DNA of 64,000 nucleotides from an uncultured Atopobiaceae bacterium (GTDB taxonomy: Bacteria; Actinomycetota; Coriobacteriia; Coriobacteriales; Atopobiaceae). The position numbers were made by a program, and so were the translations under genes. The notes under the pieces were generated by a model, which saw nothing but the letters and a program-made list of their open reading frames with translations, searched no databases and was not told the origin of the DNA. Numbering within the stretch: the first letter of the stretch is position 1; the number at the start of each line of letters is the position of its first letter. Positions 50,707 to 59,725 of the stretch are shown piece after piece. The stretch lies in assembly GCA_910579165.1 (NCBI GenBank), contig CAJTTF010000007.1, forward strand, positions 16,564 through 80,563. Reading direction: 5' to 3'.

Positions 50707-52122
50707 ATGTCAACGTCAGTTCTAAAACCCATTCCTCATTCCACGGCTATTATTCTTGCAGCCGGAAAAGGCACACGCATGAAGTCCGATCTTCCCAAAG
50801 CAGCACACACGATTTTGGGTCGTTCGCTCATCAAATGGGGGATATCAGCTGCTCGACAGGCCGGCTACGAGCGCATTGTTGTGGTGATAGGAAGCGGAGA
50901 AGACTACATGCGAGAGCACTTGAAGGATGCCGGTGTTGAGCTTGTTGTTCAGCACGAACAAAAAGGCACAGGCCACGCCGTGGCCGTAGCCCTTGACCAG
51001 ACAAAGATTGCTGAAGGTATCGTTGCCGTCTTCTACGGAGATACGCCGCTTATTGAGCCTGCTACCCTTGCTCGCGTTGCCGAGAAACTCTCGGAAGACG
51101 AGAAGAACGCGGCCGCCATTCTTGTCACGCGGCCAAAAGATCCCTCGGGTTATGGCCGCGTGCTTTTAGGAAAGAGCGGTGTTGTTGACGCCATTATTGA
51201 GGATCGTGATTGTTCTCATGAGGAGCGTGACACGCTTGTCGACTGCAACCCTGGCATCTACGCCTTTGATGCCACGGAGCTTTATAAGAACATTAAGCGT
51301 TTGGGTTGCGATAATGCACAAGGTGAGTATTACATAACAGACATGATAGGCATTTTGCGTAAGGAAGGGCAATCTGTCCAGAGCGTGCTCGTTGAAGACG
51401 ATTCGCAACTTATGGGCATCAATTCGCAGGTGCAGTTAGCAGAAGCGGCCAAGGTTATGCAGCTCCGCATCAATCGCGCTTGGATGGATGAGGGAGTCTT
51501 TATGTTGGACCCCAATCTCGTTTGGATTGGTCCTGATGTCGTCTTGAATCGCAACACACAAGTTCTCCCGCTTACCTTTCTTTGGGGAACGACTGAAATA
51601 CATGAAGGTGCTGTTGTTGGACCCAATACGCGTCTCAGTAATACCATCGTTGGTGCGCATTCAGTGATCGATGAAACCGTTGCACAAGACGTGCGTATTG
51701 ACGAAGATGTACATGTGGGTCCCCGCGCCTATTTACGACCGGGAACACATCTCAAACGCGGAGCTCATGCGGGAACACATATCGAAATTAAGAACTCTAC
51801 GGTGGGCGAGGGCGCCAAAGTTCCCCATCTCTCTTATATTGGAGATGCCACCATTGGCGAGGGCGTGAACATTGGCGCAGGTTCCATTACCTGCAACTAT
51901 AATGGCTTCGAGAAAAACAAGACGGTCATTGGGAACCGTACTTTTATTGGCTCTAATACCATGATGGTAGCCCCTGTTTCTCTTGGCGACGATGTCATCA
52001 CCGGTGCGGGCTCCATAATCACAGAAGATGTAGAGTCTGGATCACTCGCTATCGCGCGCGAGCGTCAAAAAAACATTAAAGGCTATACGAAGAAGTATCG
52101 CGCGTCGCATAATAAAGAATAA
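50707..52122 (+). CDS. glmU: Bifunctional GlcNAc-1-P uridyltransferase / GlcN-1-P acetyltransferase
   Basis: 471 residues. Makes UDP-GlcNAc for peptidoglycan. N-terminal pyrophosphorylase: ILAAGKGTRMKSDLPKAAH, QKGTGHAVAVAL, FYGDTPLIEP. C-terminal left-handed beta-helix of hexapeptide repeats with acetyltransferase residues in YLRPGTHLKRGAHAGTHIEI and GDATIGEGVNIGAGSITCNY. AAAAGGACCTCTC upstream. Confidence 0.95.
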   Translation: MSTSVLKPIPHSTAIILAAGKGTRMKSDLPKAAHTILGRSLIKWGISAARQAGYERIVVVIGSGEDYMREHLKDAGVELVVQHEQKGTGHAVAVALDQTKIAEGIVAVFYGDTPLIEPATLARVAEKLSEDEKNAAAILVTRPKDPSGYGRVLLGKSGVVDAIIEDRDCSHEERDTLVDCNPGIYAFDATELYKNIKRLGCDNAQGEYYITDMIGILRKEGQSVQSVLVEDDSQLMGINSQVQLAEAAKVMQLRINRAWMDEGVFMLDPNLVWIGPDVVLNRNTQVLPLTFLWGTTEIHEGAVVGPNTRLSNTIVGAHSVIDETVAQDVRIDEDVHVGPRAYLRPGTHLKRGAHAGTHIEIKNSTVGEGAKVPHLSYIGDATIGEGVNIGAGSITCNYNGFEKNKTVIGNRTFIGSNTMMVAPVSLGDDVITGAGSIITEDVESGSLAIARERQKNIKGYTKKYRASHNKE

Positions 52123-52145
52123 TTGCGCTTTATCGGGGAACTCAA

Positions 52146-53024
52146 TTATGCGCTATTCTCGCCCTCTGCATGCGTATTCGCATGCGCCTTCATATGGGCT
52201 ATTTCGTATTCAATAGATGCGCGGTCCCGATCATCCTTAAAGAGAATTTCGGGTGCCGGTCCAATATCGAGAATGGGGCGATCGTGCGCCGCAGACTCTT
52301 CGAGGTTTTTCTCGGCAGCACTGATTTGCAGGGGTGAACCAATCTTCCAGCCAAAGCTCGCAACCTCGTGAGTGTATTCCTTAAGGTGGTCAGTGACCAC
52401 GTTTGTAGCGCTTTGTAGTGTGCTGTTGAGGAAATCCCTGGAAAGGAGGAGATAGTTGTTGGTCATAGGCTCTGTCTTGGATTTGCGTTTCGCTTCCTTA
52501 AAAGCAGCTATTGCGGCACGTACATCAGGCGCATCTATGGCGTAGTGGGGAAACTTTGCCGCCTCCTCGAGAAGATGGGAGGTAGGGTTAATGGCGATGT
52601 CTATATCGAGGGAATTTCCAAAGAGATGAAAATCTGCCTGTTTCTTGATGCGTGTTTCATTGCCTGGAGCAATATTGTGAGCAGCATTGAATGCTCTTAC
52701 GGCCTTATTAAACACAGCATCTGTTTGAAGATGCGACCATGCGCCCAGGACCATGCTGCTCACGCCACCAGAAGCGATATAGGGATCACAGAATGTATTC
52801 CAAAACGTATCAGCTCCTGGAATGGGAATGTGCTCAGGTTCTGTAAGATGAGTTTGGATGTAACGGAGGGTATGGGTGATATCTTTGACCATGTATCCCA
52901 CGTAAACGTCGGGGAGAAGATTGCCGAACTTAAATGCATTTGTATCGTAAATGCCTAGACGTTCCGGGTCGTTTGACTCCAGGATCTTCTTTGTTATGGC
53001 AGCATGTATATTCCAACTTGGCAT
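52146..53024 (-). CDS. Putative zinc-dependent phospholipase C-like protein
   Basis: 292 residues, no signal peptide. Starts MPSWNIHAAITKKILESNDP; further family-like points are FGNLLPDVYVGYM, GAWSHLQTDAVFN and FHLFGNSLDIDIAIN, with His/Asp spacing like zinc-dependent phospholipase C (PF00882-type). The assignment is by pattern only. ATG 53024 follows GAAAGAAAACCT; a longer frame to 53093 has no ribosome-binding site. Convergent with glmU (23 bp apart). Confidence 0.55.
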   Translation of the reverse strand: MPSWNIHAAITKKILESNDPERLGIYDTNAFKFGNLLPDVYVGYMVKDITHTLRYIQTHLTEPEHIPIPGADTFWNTFCDPYIASGGVSSMVLGAWSHLQTDAVFNKAVRAFNAAHNIAPGNETRIKKQADFHLFGNSLDIDIAINPTSHLLEEAAKFPHYAIDAPDVRAAIAAFKEAKRKSKTEPMTNNYLLLSRDFLNSTLQSATNVVTDHLKEYTHEVASFGWKIGSPLQISAAEKNLEESAAHDRPILDIGPAPEILFKDDRDRASIEYEIAHMKAHANTHAEGENSA

Positions 53025-53243
53025 AGGTTTTCTTTCAGTAATGGATCGATGAGAAACACGGTTGCGCGATGGCTTAAAAGCACTCACACGCAATGATTTG
53101 TACTTTTCTTAACAAAACCTTCACATTTCCAACACTTTTTCAACATAAGATAAAGGCGCAGGAGTACCCCCAGTCCATTGCATAGCAAAGGGGTCGAAGT
53201 GCTACATCTTGTGCTGTAGAACCTTACCACAGGCAACGAAACT

Positions 53244-53272
53244 TTGAAAAAAGTATTTCATTTTAGTAGTAT
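53244..53272 (+). promoter_or_regulatory. Promoter of the secreted hydrolase gene
   Basis: TTGAAA (53244-53249), 17-bp spacer, TAGTAT (53267-53272), 68 bp before the ATG. The 315-bp gap 53025-53339 also contains a CTACA/TGTAG hairpin near 53201-53219, upstream of the promoter, and no gene or recognised riboswitch. Confidence 0.6.
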
Positions 53273-53339
53273 GTAGCGCCCCGTCGGTCAGGTGAGTTTT
53301 TTGCTTACGTAAAACCTTGTAGGAAGGAGAGACCGTACT

Positions 53340-54344
53340 ATGCCTACAACACAACTTGCTGATCCTTCACGAGCAAAGCGGCTTGTTGCCGCCATCACTT
53401 GCATCGCTCTTGCGGGAGCGTGTGCGTTATCGCTTGCGAATCCTTCTCGCGCTTGCGCAGCAACCTCTTCAACAGAAGGAACGCTCTCTGATCTTCAGAG
53501 ACGCATTGAAGAGACAGGACAAGCCTATGCCGCTTCAAAAGAGAAGGTTGCAAGCATTCAAGAGCAAATCAAGCAAAACAACGAGCGCCTCGCGCAGCTT
53601 TCTCAGCAACTTCCGGAAGCTCGTTCTAAAGCGGCACTTGCTATAAATAGTTCGTATAAGATGCGTGCAAGTGGTCCTGGTCTGTTGGATTTAATTTGTT
53701 CCTCTAAGGATTTCAATGACCTTTTGTCTACGGTCAAGTATCTCAACGCTATCGAATCGCACAATACTGATCAAGCTACGCGCCTTGTAAGTCTCTCAAA
53801 CCAGCTCAGCCAGACGCAAGCCGAACTTGCGCGTCAGGCAGAGGAGGCAGCCCAGGAGGAAGCGACCGCCGCGTCCGCTCTTCAAGAGGCACAAGCTGCG
53901 CGACAAGAAGCTCAAAAGAAAGCACAGGAAGAAAATGCTCGTTCTGGCGGCGCTTCTTTGGATCCCATAAATTGGAATACCGACAAGGTTGAATTTGTAG
54001 GCACGTGGGCACCACGGATTGATAACTATCTTGCTGGTTCGCCTATGGCTGGCTGCGGAACTGCCTACGCTGCAGCAGCCTGGGATTACGGAGTTGATCC
54101 GCGCTGGTCCCCGGCAATTTCTAATACGGAATCTTCAAAGGGCGCGCACTGCTTCTTGCCTCACAATGCTTGGGGCTGGGGAAATTGTTCGTGGTCTAAC
54201 TGGGAGACAGCCATCAGAGACCACGTAAGGGGTCTTGCAACGGCTTATGGCTCAACCATTACTATGGAAGCGGCTCGTAAGTACTGCCCACCCAATCCTC
54301 AGCATTGGTACAACGCAACCCTTGCACAAATGAATCTAATTTAG
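53340..54344 (+). CDS. Secreted coiled-coil protein with lysozyme-like domain
   Basis: 334 residues. Signal peptide ending near RACA-ATSS (residue ~40). Residues ~45-205 form a CwlO/PcsB-like coiled coil (LQRRIEETGQAYAASKEK, LSNQLSQTQAELARQAEE). The C-terminal ~120 residues look like a lysozyme/glucosaminidase fold: AAAAWDYGVDPRWSPAISNT, ESSKGAHCFLPHNAWGWG, and YCPPNPQHWYNATLAQM. The Glu of NTESSKG is the likely catalytic acid. Probably a wall hydrolase. AAGGAGAGACCGTACT upstream. Confidence 0.75.
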   Translation: MPTTQLADPSRAKRLVAAITCIALAGACALSLANPSRACAATSSTEGTLSDLQRRIEETGQAYAASKEKVASIQEQIKQNNERLAQLSQQLPEARSKAALAINSSYKMRASGPGLLDLICSSKDFNDLLSTVKYLNAIESHNTDQATRLVSLSNQLSQTQAELARQAEEAAQEEATAASALQEAQAARQEAQKKAQEENARSGGASLDPINWNTDKVEFVGTWAPRIDNYLAGSPMAGCGTAYAAAAWDYGVDPRWSPAISNTESSKGAHCFLPHNAWGWGNCSWSNWETAIRDHVRGLATAYGSTITMEAARKYCPPNPQHWYNATLAQMNLI

Positions 54345-54470
54345 CCTCGCGCGCCGCACTCATTCTTACCTGAGCGTTATGGATTTCTCATTTTTTCCTA
54401 TCCGCGCCTGCCAAGAATGGCTATGATAGGTAAGTCAAATCTGCTAAAAAGCTCAGAAAGGAGCCCATTC

Positions 54471-55754
54471 ATGAGCGAAATCATTGATGTTTACGGCCGT
54501 GAAGTTCTTGACTCTCGCGGAAATCCCACGGTGGAGGTTGAAATTACCCTTATAGACGGCACAGTTGGCCGCGCCATCGTCCCTTCTGGCGCCTCCACCG
54601 GTGCTTTTGAAGCTGTTGAGCTTCGCGATAACGATAAAAAGCGTTACATGGGAAAAGGCGTAACAAAAGCTGTTGATCATGTTAACAATGAATGCGCCGA
54701 GGCGCTTATCGGCCTTGACGCTCTGCGCCAGCGCGAAGTAGACGCAGCCCTTCTTGCTGCGGACGGCACAAAGAACAAGGGCAAGCTGGGCGCAAACGCA
54801 ATCCTGGGTTGTTCATTGGCTTGTGCTCGCGCTGCTGCTGAGTATCTTGATGTTCCGCTCTATGAGTATCTTGGTGGTGTTAACGCGCACGTTCTTCCAA
54901 CTCCCATGATGAATATCTTGAACGGTGGCGTTCATGCTGATAACAACGTTGATTTCCAAGAGTTCATGATTGTCCCTGTAGGCGCTGCTACCTTCTCGCA
55001 ATGCCTGCAATGGTCGGCACAGGTTTATCACACCCTTAAAGCCGTTCTTAAAGCGGATGGCCACTCCACAGGCGTGGGCGATGAAGGCGGTTTTGCTCCC
55101 GATTTGAAGAACAATAAAGAGCCGCTGGAATACATTGTGAAGGCTATCAAAAAGGCTGGTTTTAAGCCTGGAAAAGACTTCATGATTGCCATGGATCCTG
55201 CCACATCTGAGCTCTACAACAAGCGTACCAAGAAGTACAACCTCAAAGGTGAGAAGAGAGAGCTCACCTCTGAGCAAATGGTCAATTATTGGAAGAAACT
55301 TGTCAGTGAATTCCCCATCATCTCCATTGAAGATGGTCTTGCTGAGGAAGATTGGCAAGGCTGGGAGAAGCTCACCAAGGCCATTGGCGACAAAGTCCAG
55401 CTCGTAGGCGATGACCTCTTTGTTACCAATAAAAACCGTCTTGAGAAAGGCATTGAGAACGATGCCGCCAACGCACTTCTGGTTAAGGTGAATCAGATTG
55501 GTACTCTCACTGAGACGCTTGAGGCCATGGAAACAGCATTTCGCAATAAATATGCCTGCGTAGTTTCGCATCGCTCAGGTGAATCAGAGGACACCACTAT
55601 TGCTGATCTGGTTGTCGCCACAAACGCTGGCCAAATCAAGACGGGTGCTCCTGCCCGCACCGACCGCGTCGCTAAGTACAATCAACTTCTCCGTATTGAA
55701 GACGAGCTTGGTGATATGGCTGAATATGCTGGTTGGAACGGCTTTAACGTGTAG
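54471..55754 (+). CDS. eno: Enolase
   Basis: 427 residues. Converts 2-phosphoglycerate to phosphoenolpyruvate. VYGREVLDSRGNPTVEVEIT, SGASTGAFEAVELRD, GVHADNNVDFQEFMIVPVGA, metal ligand SIEDGLAEEDW, LVGDDLFVTN, catalytic Lys in LLVKVNQIGTLTET and SHRSGESEDTTIADL. ATG 54471 (MSEIIDV) has AAAGGAGCCCATTC upstream; earlier in-frame ATGs are not supported. Confidence 0.96.
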   Translation: MSEIIDVYGREVLDSRGNPTVEVEITLIDGTVGRAIVPSGASTGAFEAVELRDNDKKRYMGKGVTKAVDHVNNECAEALIGLDALRQREVDAALLAADGTKNKGKLGANAILGCSLACARAAAEYLDVPLYEYLGGVNAHVLPTPMMNILNGGVHADNNVDFQEFMIVPVGAATFSQCLQWSAQVYHTLKAVLKADGHSTGVGDEGGFAPDLKNNKEPLEYIVKAIKKAGFKPGKDFMIAMDPATSELYNKRTKKYNLKGEKRELTSEQMVNYWKKLVSEFPIISIEDGLAEEDWQGWEKLTKAIGDKVQLVGDDLFVTNKNRLEKGIENDAANALLVKVNQIGTLTETLEAMETAFRNKYACVVSHRSGESEDTTIADLVVATNAGQIKTGAPARTDRVAKYNQLLRIEDELGDMAEYAGWNGFNV

Positions 55755-55806
55755 AGCACCATTGTTTTGACGTTGTAATATAAACGTTTCTACCAACGTT
55801 ATTTTT

Positions 55807-55830
55807 GAGGGAGTCCTACGGGACTCCCTC
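55807..55830 (+). promoter_or_regulatory. Perfect 10-bp hairpin with TACG loop before dnaE
   Basis: GAGGGAGTCC-TACG-GGACTCCCTC, 19 bp before the dnaE GTG. The loop is a cUNCGg-type stable tetraloop in RNA. No T-run follows on either strand, so it is not a classical terminator. Confidence 0.7.
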
Positions 55831-55849
55831 CTATACCTGGGGGATAAGC

Positions 55850-58800
55850 GTGGCATTCGTTCATCTTCATAATCATTCTGACTACTCCATGCTGGATGGT
55901 GCTACCCGCGTAGAGGATATGGTTAAGCGGGCGGCGGAGCTCAACATGCCTGCCGTTGCTCTTACGGATCATGGCTATATGTATGGCATGCCAGACTTGG
56001 CGCTGGCAACTGATGCCATCAATGCAAAAGACCCCGCGTATATCCAGTGGAAACTCGACATGCAAGCTGTTGCTGCTGGAAATTCTCCTGAGGCCCCCTC
56101 TGAATCGGCAGAACGATCCGCCTTCACGCAATACCAAAAAGACCTCGAAGCATATACGGCTGGCAACGCGCTCGAGACATGCAAGCCGGCACCGCTCGTG
56201 AAGCCCATTTTTGGCTGCGAAATCTATTTCACACCAGATTCATCTCTTGCGCGCGACAAAAAGCCCGAGCTTTACCACATGATATTGCTCGCTAAAAATG
56301 AAACGGGCTACATCAATCTTATGAAGCTCGTCTCGGAAGCCGCTACAGAAGGTTTCTACTATAAACCGCGCGTCACTTTGGAAAACCTCCAGAGACACGC
56401 CGAGGGGCTTATCGGTACGAGTGGGTGTGTCATGGGAATTGTGCCCGCATGTATCATGGAAAACAACTACGAACAAGCGCGGCAGTGGGCTGAAGTATTT
56501 AAGAAAACTTTTGCCCCGGGCGATTATTATCTTGAGATTCAAAACCATGGCCTTGAGGTACGTGAGGGCTGGTCTGACCAGAGGCTTGCCGAGACCATAA
56601 CAGAGCTTGCTAACGAGCTCCACATCAAGACGGTTGCCACCAATGATTTTCACTATCTCGTGCGAACCGATGCCAATACGCAAGACGTTGTGGAGTGCAT
56701 TGGAACCGCCTCTAATCTTGATGACGCAGATCGCCTCCGCATGGATCGAGCACCTGATGGTACGGGCGAGTTCTATATGAAATCAGAAGAGGAGATGCGC
56801 GCCCTCTTTTCGTGGAATCCTGAGGCGTGCGACAACACAATAGAGATTGCCAACAAATGCAACTATCAGATTGACTGGTCGCACCTTTATTTGCCTACGT
56901 TTCCCTTGCTGGAGGAAGGGGAGACAAGCGAGGAGCGCTTCCGTAAAGAGTGCGAAGCGGGACTTGAACGTCGCTATGGGCCTGATTGGCGTACCAAAGA
57001 AATCAACGGTATTAGCATCACGAATCGTTTTCAAACTGAATATAATGTTATCTGTACTAAAGGATTTGCAGATTATTTTCTCATCGTACAAGAATATGTG
57101 CAGTGGGCCAAGGATAACGGCATAGGCGTGGGCCCAGGACGCGGTTCTGCAGCAGGTGCGCTTGTTGCCTACGCACTCAATATCACCACTATTGATCCGC
57201 TTGAAAACGGTCTCATGTTTGAGCGTTTTCTTTCCATCGAGCGAACTGAAATGCCCGATATTGATATGGATTTTGACGATGAGCGCCGCGAAGAGGTCAT
57301 TCAGCACGTGCGTGAACTCTATGGCTCAGAACGAGTGAGTCACGTCATTACCTATCAAACGATAAAGGCAAAGCAAGCCATCCAGGATGCAGCGCGTGTC
57401 TTGGGACTTGATTACAACCCCAGTCTTCAGTTGTCCAAGCTTGTTCCCAACGACATAAACGTGAAGCTCTATAACGTCCTTCATAAAGTGGAAGGCTTTG
57501 AGGATTCCTATGTTCCGGACCTTGTTAAGCTTTACGATGAAAACGATCAGTATCGCCGCGTTCTCGACACAGCGCTATCCATTGAAGGCCTCAAGCGTGG
57601 TGATTCCATGCATGCCTGTGCAATTCTCATTACGCCAACACCCGTAAACGATCATGTCCCTACTAAGCTCGACAAAAAGAAGGGCGTAGAGATTACTCAG
57701 TATGAAGGCCATTCCGTTGCTGACATGGGCCTTTTAAAAATGGATTTTCTTGGTCTGCGCACTCTTACCGTTATTTCTAATGCCATTAAAAACATTCGTG
57801 CTAACAACGCAACTCCAGAGGCCGTAGCTGCTGCTCCACAAAAAGTTAAAGACACCCTTAAGGTCCCCGCAGATGAGGCCACCTCTCTCGACATCAATGT
57901 GGATAAGATTCCTTTTGACGATCCCGCCATCTTTGAGCTCATGGGGAAAGGTAAGACTTCGGGCGTCTTCCAGATTGAGTCCCAAGGCATGACGGCCACC
58001 ATTCGCCAAATGCAGCCCAAGGAGTATCGCCAGGTAGTTGCATTAATTGCCCTCTATCGTCCAGGACCGTTACAGACGGGTATGGTTCAATCCTACATTG
58101 CACGTATGAATGGCAACGAGGAAATTCGCTATTACGACGAGCGCCTTAAACCCATTCTTTCCGAGACGTATGGCACCATCGTTTATCAAGAGCAAGTCAT
58201 GCAAATTTCTATGGCAATGAGTGGGTTTTCTGCAGGAGAGTCTGATTCGCGCATTAGAAAGCCCATGGCTAAAAAGAAACTCGAGATGCTTACCGGCCAG
58301 GAGTTTGATTGGGAAAATGGGGCCCATGAAACCACGTATGAGCACTGGATGCAGGGCGCTCTTGCCAACAATTACAAACGTGATACTGCCGAGCGCATCT
58401 GGAACGAGGTCCTAGAATTTGCCTCGTACGCTTTTAATAAGTCTCATTCTGCAGGCTACGCTGTTCTCGTCATGCAAACGGCTTGGCTAAAAGCGTACTA
58501 CCCCCACGAATATATGGCGGCCGTTCTTACGAGCTATACGGGAAAGACCGAGAAGATCCAAAAGTACATTAATGCATGCCGCCACGAAGGCATTAACGTC
58601 CTCGCACCTGATGTCAACGAATCTGGAACAGAATTCACCGCCGTTGATGAGGGTGTCCGCTTTGGTCTAGCTGGTATTAAGGGCGTTGGCGAGGGTGTAG
58701 CGGAAGCAATCATTAACGAGCGTGATGCTCACGGTTCTTTCAAGAGTTTGCATGATCTTGTGAATCGTCTTGATAAGGATGTTATCAAGCGCTCTGCTTT

Positions 58801-59725
58801 AGAGGCGCTCATAAAAGCGGGGGCGTTCGATTTTTCCGGTTATCCTCGTATGCAGCTCATGACGTTTATTGATAAAAATAACCCGCAAAACATCGTTGAT
58901 ACACACGCTGCGCGCCTTAAAAATGAGGCAGCAGGGCAAGGCTCTCTGCTTGATATGTTTTCAGAGGATGTGCACATTGAGGGCCTAAGCGACGAAGTTC
59001 CCGATCCAGACCCAAATCAAGAATGGGAAAGGACGATTAAGCTGCAGTTTGAGCGCGATGTATTGGGAATCTTTGTTTCTGATCACCCGCTTTCCCCTTA
59101 CATCTATCAACTCACTAAAGCAAGAACGTATTCGCTCTCCCAAATCAATGACGGTGTTGAAGTCGTCGATGCGCAAGGTATTGCTCATCTCCAAGAAGTT
59201 CCCGAGAAAACCTCGTTTAGCATCGCCGGTATGCTCGGCAATCTTACGCGAATTACCACGAAAAAAGGCGATCCGATGGCACGTTTTGTACTGGAGGATA
59301 TCGAGGATGAACTTGAAGTTATTGTGTTTCCCAAGCTTTATGCGAAGACCTCGTCCTGCCTTGAAACTAACGAAGTGGGGGAGACATACCTTTGTGTGAG
59401 CGGTCGTCTTGAGCGCTCTGATAGAGGAACGCAGTTCATTGCTGAAGACATCAAGCCACTCGAACTTGACGATAGTAAAAATCAGCCAAAAACGCTCACG
59501 GTGACGTTGAATGCACAGAAGCTTTCTCGCGCCTGGATGGAGCGCCTTGCTGCAACCCTCAGTGCACATCCAGGTCTCGATTCTGTCGAGCTGTATGTCC
59601 AGGCAGAACAGGGTGAGAAAATGCGTCTCAAAATGCCCTCAAAAATCGATGCTTCAAATGTCATTCTATTTGCAAAGGTTCAGCAGCTCGTTGAACCGTC
59701 TGGCACAGTGGAAGTGTTATCGTGA
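55850..59725 (+). CDS. dnaE: DNA polymerase III subunit alpha
   Basis: 1291 residues. Replicative polymerase (DnaE1 type). PHP domain (AFVHLHNHSDYSMLDGATR, ALTDHGYMYGMPDLA) carries an insertion of ~50 residues, about 60-115, before KPIFGCEIYF. Catalytic Asps in MPDIDMDFDDERR (D470, D472) and KMDFLGLRTL (about D632). Helix-hairpin-helix and OB domain at the C-terminus. GTG 55850 follows TGGGGGATAAGC; earlier in-frame codons fall in a hairpin. Stop overlaps the next gene's GTG (GTGA). Confidence 0.95.
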   Translation: MAFVHLHNHSDYSMLDGATRVEDMVKRAAELNMPAVALTDHGYMYGMPDLALATDAINAKDPAYIQWKLDMQAVAAGNSPEAPSESAERSAFTQYQKDLEAYTAGNALETCKPAPLVKPIFGCEIYFTPDSSLARDKKPELYHMILLAKNETGYINLMKLVSEAATEGFYYKPRVTLENLQRHAEGLIGTSGCVMGIVPACIMENNYEQARQWAEVFKKTFAPGDYYLEIQNHGLEVREGWSDQRLAETITELANELHIKTVATNDFHYLVRTDANTQDVVECIGTASNLDDADRLRMDRAPDGTGEFYMKSEEEMRALFSWNPEACDNTIEIANKCNYQIDWSHLYLPTFPLLEEGETSEERFRKECEAGLERRYGPDWRTKEINGISITNRFQTEYNVICTKGFADYFLIVQEYVQWAKDNGIGVGPGRGSAAGALVAYALNITTIDPLENGLMFERFLSIERTEMPDIDMDFDDERREEVIQHVRELYGSERVSHVITYQTIKAKQAIQDAARVLGLDYNPSLQLSKLVPNDINVKLYNVLHKVEGFEDSYVPDLVKLYDENDQYRRVLDTALSIEGLKRGDSMHACAILITPTPVNDHVPTKLDKKKGVEITQYEGHSVADMGLLKMDFLGLRTLTVISNAIKNIRANNATPEAVAAAPQKVKDTLKVPADEATSLDINVDKIPFDDPAIFELMGKGKTSGVFQIESQGMTATIRQMQPKEYRQVVALIALYRPGPLQTGMVQSYIARMNGNEEIRYYDERLKPILSETYGTIVYQEQVMQISMAMSGFSAGESDSRIRKPMAKKKLEMLTGQEFDWENGAHETTYEHWMQGALANNYKRDTAERIWNEVLEFASYAFNKSHSAGYAVLVMQTAWLKAYYPHEYMAAVLTSYTGKTEKIQKYINACRHEGINVLAPDVNESGTEFTAVDEGVRFGLAGIKGVGEGVAEAIINERDAHGSFKSLHDLVNRLDKDVIKRSALEALIKAGAFDFSGYPRMQLMTFIDKNNPQNIVDTHAARLKNEAAGQGSLLDMFSEDVHIEGLSDEVPDPDPNQEWERTIKLQFERDVLGIFVSDHPLSPYIYQLTKARTYSLSQINDGVEVVDAQGIAHLQEVPEKTSFSIAGMLGNLTRITTKKGDPMARFVLEDIEDELEVIVFPKLYAKTSSCLETNEVGETYLCVSGRLERSDRGTQFIAEDIKPLELDDSKNQPKTLTVTLNAQKLSRAWMERLAATLSAHPGLDSVELYVQAEQGEKMRLKMPSKIDASNVILFAKVQQLVEPSGTVEVLS

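Noticed and set aside
53100..53339. c-di-AMP or other riboswitch before the secreted hydrolase
   Set aside because: I looked for ydaO/GEMM-type conserved blocks and did not find them; a TTGAAA-N17-TAGTAT promoter lies downstream of most of the region.
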